Shown here: one piece after another, positions 1 to 12,913 of the stretch
How positions within the stretch are numbered: position 1 is the stretch's first letter
How the letters are laid out: the number at the start of each line of letters is the position of its first letter
Assembly: GCA_037013495.1 (NCBI GenBank)
Contig: CM072812.1
Coordinates: 61,846,938-61,910,937 of the forward strand
DNA length: 64,000 nucleotides
From: Hippophae tibetana
Taxonomy: Eukaryota; Streptophyta; Magnoliopsida; Rosales; Elaeagnaceae
Direction of reading: 5' to 3'
Translations under genes and position numbers: made by a program
The notes under the pieces: model-generated
Databases searched by the model: none
Seen by the model: only the letters and a program-made list of their open reading frames with translations
Told to the model about the DNA's origin: nothing

Positions 1-10
1 TTTTTTTATT

Positions 11-26
11 GTGAGTTTTCACTCAC
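11..26. repeat. Short perfect inverted repeat used as monomer anchor
   Basis: GTGAGTTTTCACTCAC consists of 6-bp arms GTGAGT/ACTCAC around a TTTC loop. It recurs in every monomer. In many C, B, D and G copies the last base is A, which shortens the stem to TGAGT/ACTCA. It is the best-conserved landmark with dyad symmetry. A protein-binding or structural role is only a possibility; nothing in the sequence proves it. Confidence 0.7.
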
Positions 27-2977
27 GAATGAAAAAAACAATTAAATAATTATTGTTTTAAATCTAAAATTCAAAAACGGATAGATGAAGACATATAACC
101 TTTTCTCTTCACCAAGGCTCTCTTTCAAAATTATATGTAACCTTTAGGTGAACAACCTTGTAACTCAACGAAATATTAACGATTGAATTGCAAAGAACGT
201 GGTTAAGATGATTAATATAGAATCCTATAGAAAAAGAACCGAAAACAACGCAATATGGTGAAACCAAAATTTATGACATCAGTAAGTTGTGTAAACAATG
301 GAGTTTGAGTTCAAAAATATTGAGAACATAACGAATGCTTTGTTGCCTTTTCAGAAATTGAAATGACCTTCCATATGATTTATTATAATAGCCGTGTCGA
401 TGCACGATTTAAAATTTTTAATAGTTTAACGTTGCAACCCCAATTAATAACTTCTTTGTTTTTTAAACTGTGACATGCTCCAACAATCTTATTTTTTTGA
501 AAAACAAAGATAGATTAACACACATAAAAAAAGAAACAAAAAAAAAAGATACGAAGAATTTAAAGAAAACTATAAACGGAAATCCAAAGATTAAAACAAC
601 CACAACAAAATTGATAGAAAACGCATGGGATGAAGGATTAAATTTCTTTTTTTTATTGTGAGTTTTCACTCACGAATGAAAAAAACAATTAAATAATTAT
701 TTTTTTAAATCTAAAATTCAAAAACGGATAGATGAAGACATATAACCTTTTTTCTTCACCAAGGCTCTCATTCTAAATTATGTTTAACCTTCAGGTGAAC
801 AAACAAGTAACTCAACGAAATATTAACGATTGAATTGCAAAGAACATGGTTAAGATGATTAATAAAGAATCCTATAGAAAAAGATCCGAAAACAACGCAA
901 TATGGTGATACCAAAATTTATGACATCATTAAGTTGTGTAAACAATGTAGTTTGGTTCCCCAATGTTGAGAAAATAACTAATGCTTTGTTGCATTTTTAG
1001 AAATCAAAACGACCTTCCATATGATTTTTTATAATAGCTGTGTCGATGCACGATTTGAAATTTTTAATAGTTTAACGTTGCGACCCCAATTAATAACTTC
1101 TTTGTTTTTTAAACTGTGACATGCTGCAACAATCTTATTTTTTTGAAAAACAAAGATATATTAACACACATAAAAAAAGGAATAAAAAAAAAGATACGAA
1201 GAATTTAAAGAAAACTATAAAAGGAAATTCAAAGATTAAAACAACGACAACAAAATTGATAGAAAACGCATGGGATGAAGGATTAAATTTCTTTCTTTTT
1301 ATTGTGAGTTTTCACTCACGAATGAAAAAAACAATTAAATAATTATTGTTTTAAATCTAAAATTCACAAATGGATAGATGAAGACATATAACCTTTTCTC
1401 TTCACCAAGGCTCTCTTTCAAAATTATATGTAACCTTTAGGTGAACAACCTAGTAACTCAATGAAATATTAACGATTGAATTGCAAAGAACATGGTTAAG
1501 ATGATTAATATAGAATCCTATAGAAAAAGAACCGAAAACAACGCAATATGGTGAAACCAAAATTTATGACATCAGTAAGTTGTGTAAACAATGGAGTTTG
1601 AGTTCAAAAATATTGAGAACATAACGAATGCTTTGTTGCCTTTTCAGAAATTGAAACGACCTTCCATAAGATTTATTATAATAGCCGTGTCGATGCACGA
1701 TTTAAAATTTTTAATAGTTTAACGTTGCAACCCCAATTAATAACTTCTTTGTTTTTTAAACTGTGACATGCTCCAACAATCTTATTTTTTTGAAAAACAA
1801 AGATAGATTGACACACATAAAAAAAGAAACAAAAAAAAAAGATACGAAGAATTTAAAGAAAACTATAAACGGAAATCCAAAGATTAAAACAACGACAACA
1901 AAATTGATAGAAAACGCATGGGATGAAGGATTAAATTTCTTTTTTTTATTGTGAGTTTTCACTCACGAATGAAAAAAACAATTAAATAATTATTTTTTTA
2001 AATCTAAAATTCAAAAACGGATAGATGAAGACATATAACCTTTTTTCTTCACCAAGGCTCTCATTCTAAATTATGTTTAACCTTCAGGTGAACAAACAAG
2101 TAACTCAATTAAATATTAACAATTGAATTGCAAAGAACGTGGTTAAGATGATTAATAAAGCATCCTATAGAAAAAGAACCGAAAACAACGCAATATGGTG
2201 ATACCAAAATTTATGACATCATTAAGTTGTGTAAACAATGTAGTTTGGTTCCCAAATGTTGAGAAAATAACTAATGCTTTGTTGCATTTTTAGAAATCAA
2301 AACGACCTTCCATATGATTTTTTATAATAGCTGTGTCGATGCACGATTTGAAATTTTTAATAGTTTAACGTTGCGACCCCAATTAATAACTTCTTTGTTT
2401 TTTAAACTGTGACATGCTGCAACAATCTTATTTTTTTGAAAAACAAAGATATATTAACACACATAAAAAAAGGAATAAAAAAAAAATACGAAGAATTTAA
2501 AGAAAACTATAAAAGGAAATTCAAAGATTAAAACAACGACAACAAAATTGATAGAAAACGCATGGGATGAAGGATTAAATTTCTTTCTTTTTATTGTGAG
2601 TTTTCACTCACGAATGAAAAAAACAATTAAATAATTATTGTTTTAAATCTAAAATTCACAAATGGATAGATGAAGACATATAACCTTTTCTCTTCACCAA
2701 GGCTCTCTTTCAAAATTATATGTAACCTTTAGGTGAACAACCTAGTAACTCAACGAAATATTAACGATTGAATTGCAAAGAACATGGTTAAGATGATTAA
2801 TATAGAATCCTATAGAAAAAGAACCGAAAACAACGCAATATGGTGAAACCAAAATTTATGACATCAGTAAGTTGTGTAAACAATGGAGTTTGAGTTCAAA
2901 AATATTGAGAACATAACGAATGCTTTGTTGCCTTTTCAGAAATCGAAACGACCTTCCATATGATTTATTATAATAGC

Positions 2978-2991
2978 CGTGTCGATACACG
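2978..2991. repeat. Variant inverted repeat CGTGTCGATACACG
   Basis: 5-bp arms CGTGT/ACACG flank CGAT. The same site in other monomers reads CGTGTCGATGCACG (weaker symmetry) or GGTGTCAATGCATG (symmetry lost). The perfect form is common in C- and E-type monomers of the first 24 kb (for example near 12010, 13290 and 15230) and is not seen in the young HORs on the right. Confidence 0.6.
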
Positions 2992-3240
2992 ATTTAAAAA
3001 TTTTAATAGTTTAACGTTGCAACCCCAATTAATAACTTCTTTGTTTTTTAAACTGTGACATGCTGCAACAATCTTATTTTTTTGAAAAACAAAGATAAAT
3101 TAACACACTTAAAAAAGGAACAAAAAAAAGATACCAAGAATTTAAAGAAAAGTATAAAAGGAAATCCAAAGATTAAAACAACGACAACAAAATTGAGAGA
3201 AAACGCAAGGGATGAAGGATTAAATTTCTTTCTTTTTATT

Positions 3241-6200
3241 GTGAGTTTTCATTCAAGAATGGAAAAAAACAATTAAATAATTATTGTTTTAAATCTAAAA
3301 TTTAAAAACGGATAGACGAAGACATATAACTTATTTTCATCACCAAGGCTCTCATTCTAAATTATGTGTAACCTTTAGGTGAACAAACAAGTAACTCAAT
3401 TAAATATTAACAATTGAATTGGAAAGAACGTGGTTAAGATGATTAATATGGAATCCTTTAGAAAAAGAACCGAAAACAACGCAATATGGTGAAACCAAAA
3501 ATTCTGACATCAGTAAGTTGTGTAAACAATGGAGTTTGGGTTCCCAAATGTTGAGAAAATAACTAATGCTTTGTTGCATTTTTAGAAATCGAAACGACCT
3601 TCCATATGATTAATTATAATAGCCGTGTCAATGCACGATTTAAAAATTTTAACAGTTTAACGTTGCAACCCCAATTAATAACTTCTTTGTTTTTTAAACT
3701 GTGATATGCTGCAACAATCTTATTTTTTTGAAAAACAAAGATAGATTAACACTCATAAAAAAAGGAACAAAAAAAAGATACGAAGAATTTAAAGAAAACT
3801 ATAAAAGGAAATCCAAAGATTAATACAACGACAACAAAATTGATAGAAAACGCAAGTGATGAAGGATTAAATTTCCTTCTTTTTATTGTGAGTTTTCATT
3901 CAAGAATGAAAAAAACAATTAAATAATTATTGTTTTAAATATAAAATTCAAAAACGGATAGATGAAGACATATAACTTATTTTCTTCACCAAGGCTCTCA
4001 TTCTAAATTATCTGTAACCTTTAGGTGAACAACCTAGTAATTCAACGAAATATTAACGATTGAATTGCAAAGAACGTGGTTAAGATGATTAATAAAGAAT
4101 CCTATAGAAAAAGAACCGAAAACAACGCAATATGGTGATACCAAAATTTATGACATCAGTAAGTTGTGTAAACAATGTAGTTTGGTTCCCAAATCTTGAG
4201 AAAAGAACTAATGCTTTGTTGCATTTTTAGAAATCGAAACGGCCTTCCATATGATTTATTATAATAGCCGTGTCGATGCACGATTGAAAAATTTTAACAG
4301 TTTAACGTTGCAACCCCAATTAAAAACTTCTTTGTTTTTTAAACTGTGACATGCTGCAACAATCTTATTTTTTTGAAAAACAAAGATATATTAACACACA
4401 TAAAAAAAGGAACAAAAAAAGGATACAAAGAATTTAAAGAAAACTATAAAAGGAAAACCAAAGATTAAAACAACGACAACAAAATTGATAGAAAACGCAA
4501 GGGATGAAGGATTAAATTTCTTTCTTTTTATTGTGAGTTTTCACACAAGAATGAAAGAAACTATTAAATAATTATTGTTTTAAATCTAAAATTCAAAAAC
4601 GGATAGATGAAGACATATAACCTTTTTTCTTGACCAAGGCTCTCATTCTAAATTTTGTGTAACCTTTAGGTGAACAAACAAGTAACTCAATTAAATATTA
4701 ACAATTGAATTGGAAAGAACGTGGTTAAGATGATTAATATGGAATCCTTTAGAAAAAGAACCGAAAACAATGCAATATGGTGATAACAAAATTTATGATA
4801 TCATTAAGTTGTGTAAACAATGTAGTTTTGTTCCCAAATGTTGAGAAAAGAACTAATGCTTTGTTGCATTTTTAGAAATTGAAACGACCTTCCATATGAT
4901 TTATTATAATAGATGTGTCGATGCACGATTTAAAATATTTAACAGTTTAACGTTGCAACCCCAATTAATAACTTCTTTGTTTTTTAAACTGTGACATGCT
5001 GCAACAATCTTATTTTTTTGAAAAACAAAGATAGATTAACACACATAAAAAAAGGAACAAAAAAAAAGATACGAAGAATTTAAAGAAAACTATAAACGGA
5101 AATCCAAAGATTAAAATAACGACAACAAAATTGATAGAAAATGCATGGGATGAAGGATTAAATTTCTTTTTTGTTGTTGTGAGTTTTCACTCACGAATGA
5201 AAAAAACAATTAAATAATTATTGTTTTAAATGTAAAATTCAAAAACGGATAGATGAAGACATATAACCTTTTTTTTTCACCAAGGCTCTCATTCTAAATT
5301 ATATTTAACCTTCAGGTGAACAAACCAGTAACTCAATTAAATATTAACAATTGAATTGCAAAGAACGTGGTTAAGATGATTAATAAAGCATCCTATAGAA
5401 AAAGAACCGAAAACAACGCAATATGGTGATACCAAAATTTATGACATCAGTAAGTTGTGTAAACAATGTAGTTTGGTTCCCAAATGTTGAGAAAAGAACT
5501 AATGCTTTGTTGCTTTTTTAGAAATCGAAACGACCTTCCATATGATTTATTATAATACTGTTTCGATGCACGATTTAAAAATTTTAACAGTTTAACGTTG
5601 CAACCCCAATTAATAACTTCTTTGTTTTTTAAACTGTGACATGCTACAACAATCTTATTTTTTTGAAAAACAAAGATATATTAACACACATAAAAAAAGG
5701 AACGAAAAAAAATTACGAAGAATTTAAAGAAAACTATAAAAGGAAATCCAAAGATTAAAACAACGACAACAAAATTGATAGAAAACACATGGGATGAAGG
5801 ATTAAATTTCTTTCTTTTTATTGTGAGTTTTCACTCACGAATGAAAAAAACAATTAAATAATTATTGTTTTAAATCTAAAATTCAAAAACGGATAGATGA
5901 AGACATATAACCTTTTTTCTTCACCAAGGCTCTCATTCTAAATTATATTTAACCTTCAGGTGAACAAACAAGTAACTCAATGAAATATTAACAATTGAAT
6001 TGCAAAGAACGTGGTTAAAATGATTAATAGAGAATCCTACAGAAAAAGAACCGAAAGCAAGGGAATATGGTGAAACCAAAATTTCTGACATCAGTAAGTT
6101 GTGTAAATAATGGAGTTTGAGTTCAAAAATATTGAGAACATAACGAATGCTTTGTTGCCTTTTCAGAAATCGAAACGACCTTCCATATGATTTATTATAA

Positions 6201-6466
6201 TAGCCGTGTCGATACACGATTTAAAAATTGTAATAATTTAACGTTTCAACCCCAATTAATAACTTCTTTTTTTTTAAACTGTGACATGATGCAACATTAT
6301 TATTTTTTTGAAAAACAAAGATAAATTAACACACTTAAAAAAGGAACAAAAGAAGATATGAAGAATTTAAAGAAAACTATAAAAGGAAATCCAAAGATTA
6401 AAACAACGACAAAAAAAATTGATAGAAAACGCAAGGGATGAAGGATTAAATTTCTTTCTTTTTATT
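3241..6466 (+). repeat. Five diverged satellite monomers without a clear higher-order unit
   Basis: Monomers start at 3241, 3888, 4533, 5179 and 5823. Those at 3241 and 4533 share 'atatggaatcctttag' and 'caattgaattggaaagaac', a weak two-monomer alternation. The monomer at 5179 has 'aataaagcatcc', shared with those at 1951, 7109 and 9691. The monomer at 5823 has 'agagaatcctacag' and 'gaaagcaaggg', anticipating the C variant seen further right. The monomer at 4533 has an altered anchor arm ('cacacaag') and 'gaaagaaactatt'. Divergence here is visibly higher than to the right of 20 kb. No gene or inserted element is seen. Confidence 0.8.
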
Positions 6467-9045
6467 GTGAGTTTTCACTCAAGAATGAAAAAAACAATTA
6501 AATAATTATTGTTTTAAATCTAAAATTCAAAAATGATTAGATGAAGACATATAACCTTTTTTTTCACCAAGGCTCTCATTCTAAATTATGTGTAACCTTT
6601 AGGTCAACAAACTAGTAACTCAATGAAATATTAACAATTGAATTGCAAATAACGTGGTTAAGATGATTAATATAGAAGCCTATAGAAAAAGAACCGAAAG
6701 CAAAGTAATATGGTGAAACCAAAATTTACGACATCAGTAAGTTGTGTAAACAATGGAGTTTGGGTTCAAAAATATTGAGAATATAATGAATGTTTGTTGC
6801 CTTTTTAGAAATTGAAACGACCTTCCATATGATTTATTATAATAGCCGTGTCGATACACGATTTAAAAATTTTAATAGTTTAACATTGCAACCCCAATTA
6901 ATAACTTCTTTGTTTTATAAACTGTGACATGCTGCAACAATCTTATTTTTTTGAAAAACAAAGATAGATGAACACACATAAAAAAAGGAACAAAAAAAAT
7001 ACGAAGAATTTAAAGAAAACTATAAAAGGAAATCCAAAGATTAAAACAACCACAACAAAATTGATAGAAAACGCATGGGATGAAGGATTAAATTTCTTTC
7101 TTTTTATTGTGAGTTTTCACTCACGAATGAAAAAAACAATTAAATAATTATGGTTTTAAATCTAAAATTCAAAAACGGATAGATGAAGACATATAACCGT
7201 TTTTCTTCACCAAGGCTCTCATTCTAAATTATATTTAACCTTCAGGTGAACAAACAAGTAACTCAATTAAATATTAACAATTGAATTGCAAAGAACGTGG
7301 TTAAGATGATTAATAAAGCATCCTATAGAAAAAGAACCGAAAACAACGCAATATGGTGATACCAAAATTTATGACATCATTAAGTTGTGTAAACAATGTA
7401 GTTTGGTTCCCAAATGTTGAGAAAAGAACTCATGCTTTGTTGCATTTTTAGAAATCGAAACGACCTTCCATATGATTTATTATAATAGCCGTCTCGATGC
7501 ACGATTTAAAAATTTTAACAGTTTAACGTTGCAACCCCAATTAATAACTTCTTTGTTTTTTAAACTGTGACATGCTCCAACAATCTTATTTTTTTGAAAA
7601 AAAAAGATATATTAACACACATAAAAAAAGGAACAAAAAAAAAGATACGAAGAATTTAAAGAAAACTATAAAAGCAAATCCAAAGATTAAAACAACGACA
7701 ACAAATTTGATAGAAAACGCATGGGATGAAGGATTAAATTTCTTTCTTTTTATTGTGAGTTTTCACTCACGAATGAAAAAAACAATTAAATAATTATTGT
7801 TTTAAATCTAAAATTCAAAAATGGATAGATGAAGACATATAACCTTTTCTCTTCACCAAGGCTCTCATTCCAAATTATGTTTAACCTTTAGGTGAACAAC
7901 CTAGTAACTCAACGAAATATTCACGATTGAATTGCAAAGAACATGGTTAAGATGATTAATAAAGAATCCTATAGAAAAAGAACCGAAAACAACGCAATAT
8001 GGTGAAACCAAAATTTCTGACATCAGTAAGTTGTGAAAACAATGGAGTTTGATTTCAAAAATATTGAGAACATAACGAATGCTTTGTTGCCTTTTCAGAA
8101 ATCGAAACGACCTTCCATATGATTTATTATAATAGCTGTGTCGATACAAGATTTAAAAATTTTAATAGTTTAACGTTGGAACCCCAATTAAAAACTTCTT
8201 TGTTTTTTAAACTGTGACATGCTGCAACAATCTTATTTTTTTGGAAAACAAAGATAAATTAACACACTTAAAAAAGGAACAAAAAAAAGATATGAAGAAT
8301 TTAAAGAAAACTATAAAAGGAAATCCAAAGATTAAAACAACGACAACAAAATTGATAGAAAACGCAAGGGATTAAGGATTAAATTTATTTCTTTTTATTG
8401 TGAGTTTTCACTCAAGAATGAAAAAAACAATTAAATAATTATTGTTTTAAATCTAAAATTCAAAAACGGATAGATGAAGACATATAACCTTTTTTCTTCC
8501 CCAAGGCTGTCATTCTAAATTATATGTAACCTTTAGGTGAACAAACTAGTAACTCAAGGAAATATTAATGTTTGAATTGGAAAGAATGTGGTTAAGATGA
8601 TTAATATAGAATCCTATAGAAAAAGAACCGAAAACAACGCAATATGGTGATACCAAAATTCATGACATCAGTAAGTTGTGTAAACAATGTAGTTTGGGTT
8701 CCCAAATGTTGAGAACATAACTAATGCTTTGTTTCATTTTTAGAAATCGAAACGACCATCCATATGATTTATTGTAATAGCGGTGTCGATGTATGATTTA
8801 AAAAATTTAACAGTTTAACGTTGCAACCCCAATTAATAACTTCTTTGTTTTTTAAACTGTGACATGCTGCAACAATCTTATTTTTTTGAAAAACAAAGAT
8901 AAATTAACACACTTAAAAAAGGAACAAAAAAAAAGATATGAAGAATTTAAGGATAACTATAAAAGGAAATCCAAAGATTAAAACAACGACAACAAAATTG
9001 ATAGAAAACGCAAGGGATGAAGGATTAAATTTCTTTCTTTTTATT
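6467..9045 (+). repeat. Four-monomer higher-order unit, copy 1 (imperfect)
   Basis: Monomers start at 6467, 7109, 7755 and 8400. The first shows 'aaaaatgattagatg', 'aggtcaac', 'gcaaataacg' and 'gaaagcaaag'. The second shows 'attatggtttt' and 'aataaagcatcc'. The third shows 'ccttttctcttcacc' and 'attccaaattatg'. The fourth shows 'aaggaaatattaatg' and 'gaatgtgg' (D variant). Monomers one, two and four recur 2579-2582 bp later. The third is replaced there by a chimeric monomer, so the unit is old or has been reworked. Confidence 0.72.
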
Positions 9046-11626
9046 GTGAGTTTTCACTCAAGAATGAAAAAAAACAATTAAATAATTATGGTTTTAAATC
9101 TAAAATTCAAAAATGATTAGATGAAGACATATAACCTTTTTTTTCACCAAGGCTCTCATTCTAAATTATGTGTAACCTTTAGGTCAACAAACTAGTAACT
9201 CAATGAAATATTAACAATTGAATTGCAAATAACGTGGTTAAGATGATTAATATAGAATCCTATAGAAAAAGAACCGAAAGCAAAGCAATATGGTGAAACC
9301 AAAATTTACGACATCAGTAATTTGTGTAAACAATGGAGTTTGGGTTCAAAAATATTGAGAATATAATGAATGCTTTGTTGCCTTTTTAGAAATTGAAACG
9401 ACCTTCCATATGATTTATTATAATAGCCGTGTCGATACACGATTTAAAAATTTTAATAGTTTAACATTGCAACCCCAATTAATAACTTCTTTGTTTTATA
9501 AACTGTGACATGCTGCAACAATCTTATTTTTTTGAAAAACAAAGATAGATGAACACACATAAAAAAAAGGAACAAAAAAAATACGAAGAATTTAAAGAAA
9601 ACTATAAACGGAAATCCAAAGATTAAAACAACCACAACAAAATTGATAGAAAACGCATGGGATGAAGGATTAAATTTCTTTCTTTTTATTGTGAGTTTTC
9701 ACTCACGAATGAAAAAAACAATTAAATAATTATGGTTTTAAATGTAAAATTCAAAAACGGATAGATGAAGACATATAACCTTTTTTCTTCACCAAGGCTC
9801 TCATTCTAAATTATATTTAACCTTCAGGTGAACAAACAAGTAACTCAATTAAATATTAACAATTGAATTGCAAAGAACGTGGTTAAGATGATTAATAAAG
9901 CATCCTATAGAAAAAGAACCGAAAACAACGCAATATGGTGATACCAAAATTTATGACATCATTAAGTTGTGTAAACAATGTAGTTTGGTTCCCAAATGTT
10001 GAGAAAAGAACTCATGCTTTGTTGCATTTTTAGAAATCGAAACGACCTTCCATATGGTTTATTATAATAGCGGTGTCGATGCACGATTTAAAAATTTTAA
10101 CAGTTTAACGTTGCAACCCCAATTAATAACTTCTTTGTTTTTTAAACTGTGACATGCTGCAACATTCTTATTTTTTTGAAAAACAAAGATATATTAACAC
10201 ACATAAAAAAAGGAACAAAAAAAAGATACAAAGAATTTAAAGAAAACTATAAAAGGAAATCCAAAGATTAAAACAACGACAACAAAATTGATAGAAAACG
10301 CATGGGATGAAGGATTAAATTTATTTCTTTTTATTGTGAGTTTTCACTCACGAATGAAAAAAACAATTAAATAATTATTGTTTTAAATCTAAAATTCAAA
10401 AACGGATAGATGAAGACATATAACCTTTTTTCTTCACCAAGGCTCTCATTCTAAATTATATTTAACCTTCAGGTGAACAAACAAGTAACTCAAGGAAATA
10501 TTAATGTTTGAATTGGAAAGAATGTGGTTAAGTTGATTAATATAGAATCCTATAGAAAAAGAACCGAAAACAACGCAATATAGTGATACCAAAATTCATG
10601 ACATGAGTAAGTTGTGTAAACCATGTAGTTTGGGTTCCCAAATGTTGAGAACAGAACTAATGCTTTGTTGCATTTTTAGAAATCGAAACGACCATCCATA
10701 TGATTTACTATAATAGCCGTGTCGATGCACGATTTAAAATTTTTAACAGTTTAACGTTGCAACCCCAATTAATAACTTCTTTGTTTTTTAAACTGTGACA
10801 TGCTGCAACAATCTTATTTTTTTGAAAAACAAATTTAGATTAACACACATAAAAAAGGAACAAAAAACAGATACGAAGAATTTAAAGAAAACTATAAAAG
10901 GAAATATAAAGATTAAAACAACGACAACAAAATTGATAGAAAACGCAAGGGATTAAGGATTAAATTTATTTCTTTTTATTGTGAGTTTTCACTCAAGAAT
11001 GAAAAAAACAATTAAATAATTATTGTTTTAAATCTAAAATTCAAAAACGGATAGATGAAGACATATAACCTTTTTTCTTCACCAAGGCTTTCATTCTAAA
11101 TTATATGTAACCTTTAGGTGAACAAACTAGTAACTCAAGGAAATATTAATGTTTGAATTGGAAAGAATGTGGTTAAGATGATTAATATAGAATCCTATAG
11201 AAAAAGAACCGAAAACAACGCAATATAGTGATACCAAAATTCATGACATCAGTAAGTTGTGTAAACGATGGAGTTTGATTTCAAAAATATTGAGAACATA
11301 ATGAATGCTTTGTAACCTTTTCAGAAATCGAAACGACCTTCCATATGATTTATTATAATAGCCGTGTCGATACACAATTTAAAAATTTTAATAGTTTAAC
11401 GTTGCAACCCCAATTAATAACTTCTTTGTTTTTTAAACTGTGACATGCTGCAACAATCTTATTTTTTTGAAAAACAAAGATAAATTAACACACTTAAAAA
11501 AGGAACAAAAAAAAAGATATGAAGAATTTAAAGAAAACTATAAAAGGAAATCCAAAGATTAAAACAACGACAACAAAATTGATAGAAAACGCAAGGGATG
11601 AAGGATTAAATTTCTTTCTTTTTATT
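9046..11626 (+). repeat. Four-monomer higher-order unit, copy 2 (imperfect)
   Basis: Monomers start at 9046, 9691, 10336 and 10981. The first, second and fourth match those at 6467, 7109 and 8400 by the same private variants ('aaaaatgattagatg' with 'gcaaataacg'; 'attatggtttt' with 'aataaagcatcc'; 'aaggaaatattaatg' with 'gaatgtgg'). The third, at 10336, begins like a 7109-type monomer ('aaccttcaggtgaacaaac'). It then switches to the D variant ('aaggaaatattaatg'), so it looks recombinant. Confidence 0.72.
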
Positions 11627-12913
11627 GTGAGTTTTCACTCAAGAATGAAAAAAACAATTAAATAATTATTGTTTTAAATCTAAAATTCAAAAACGGATAG
11701 ATGAAGACATATAACTTTTTTTTCACCAAGGCTCTCTTTCTAAATTATGTGTAACCTTTAGGTCAACAAACTAGTAACTCAATGAAATATTAACAATTGA
11801 ATTGCAAAGAACGTGGTTAAGATGATTAATAGAGAATCCTATAGAAAAAGAACCGAAAGCAAGGCAATATGGTGAAACCAAAATTTACGACATCAGTAAG
11901 TTGTGTAAACAATGGAGTTTGGGTTCAAAAATATTGAGAATATAATGAATGCTTTGTTGCCTTTTTAGAAATTGAAACGACCTTCCATATGATTTATTAT
12001 AATAGCCGTGTCGATACACGATTGAAAAATTTTAATAGTTTAACGTTGCAACCCCAATTAATAACTTCTTTGTTTTATAAACTGTGACATGCTGCAACAA
12101 TCTTATTTTTTTGAAAAACAAAGATAGATGAACACACATAAAAAAAGGAACAAAAAAATACGAAGAATTTAAAGAAAACTATAAAAGGAAATATAAAAAT
12201 TAAAATAACGACAACAAAATTGATAGAAAACGCAAGAGATTAAGGATTAAATTTATTTCTTTTTATTGTGAGTTTTCACTCAAGAATGAAAAAAACAATT
12301 AAATAATTATTGTTTTAAATCTAAAATTCAAAAACGGATAGATGAAGACATATAACCTTTTTTCTTCACCAAGGCTCTCATTCTAAATTATATGTAACCT
12401 TTAGGTGAACAAACTAGTAACTCAAGGAAATATTAATGTTTGAATTGGAAAGAATGTGGTTAAGATGATTAATATAGAATCCTATAGAAAAAGAACCGAA
12501 AACAACGCAATATAGTGATACCAAAATTCATGACATCAGTAAGTTGTGTAAACAATGTAGTTTGGGTTCCCAAATGTTGAGAACAGAACTAATTCTTTGT
12601 TGCATTTTTAGAAATCGAAACGACCATCCATATGATTTACTATAATAGCCGTGTCGATGCACGATTTAAAAATTTTAATAGTTTAACGTTGCAACCCCAA
12701 TTAATAACTTCTTTGTTTTTTAAACTGTGACATGCTGCAACAATCTTATTTTTTTGAAAAACAAATATAGATTAACACACATAAAAAAAGGAACAAAAAA
12801 AAGATACGAAGAATTTAAAGAAAACTATAAAAGGAAATATAAAGATTAAAACAACGACAACAAAATTGATAGAAAACGCAAGGGATGAAGGATTAAATTT
12901 CTTTCTTTTTATT
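11627..12913 (+). repeat. Two satellite monomers (C then D) linking HOR blocks
   Basis: Monomers start at 11627 (C: 'aggtcaac', 'gaaagcaagg') and 12268 (D: 'aaggaaatattaatg', 'atatagtgatacc'). The interval from 11627 to 12268 is 641 bp, among the shortest in the window. It is accounted for by shorter A-runs before 'tacgaag'. They continue the C-D alternation seen to the left but are not part of the five-monomer unit that starts at 12914. Confidence 0.75.

Larger units (their letters stand above)
1..3240 (+). repeat. Dimeric higher-order repeat, 1292-1293 bp, ~2.5 copies
   Basis: Bases 1-10 are the 3' tip of a monomer that begins outside the window. Monomers then start at 11, 658, 1304, 1951 and 2596. 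Those at 11, 1304 and 2596 share 'ccttttctcttcacc', 'ctctctttcaaaattatatg' and 'tttgagttcaaaaatatt'. Those at 658 and 1951 share 'attatgtttaaccttcagg', 'aatgtagtttggttccc' and 'gagaaaataac'. Equivalent positions are 1293, 1293 and 1292 bp apart. Copies differ by scattered substitutions, several of them CpG to TpG/CpA. For example 'aaacgg' near 78 becomes 'aaatgg' near 1370, and 'aacgtgg' becomes 'aacatgg'. Confidence 0.88.

Noticed and set aside
1-645. Internal subrepeats inside the monomer (for example halves or quarters of 645 bp)
   Set aside because: Apart from scattered A+T-rich similarities such as 'acaacg' and 'gaaaac', I found no consistent alignment of one part of the monomer with another by eye.
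5933-6217. 94-codon antisense open frame, the longest in the window, and its 60-82-codon relatives in most monomers
   Set aside because: It is the same stretch of the satellite in each copy, with class-dependent start and length, mostly amino-acid-changing differences and no recognisable domain. Recurrence is explained by the repeat itself.
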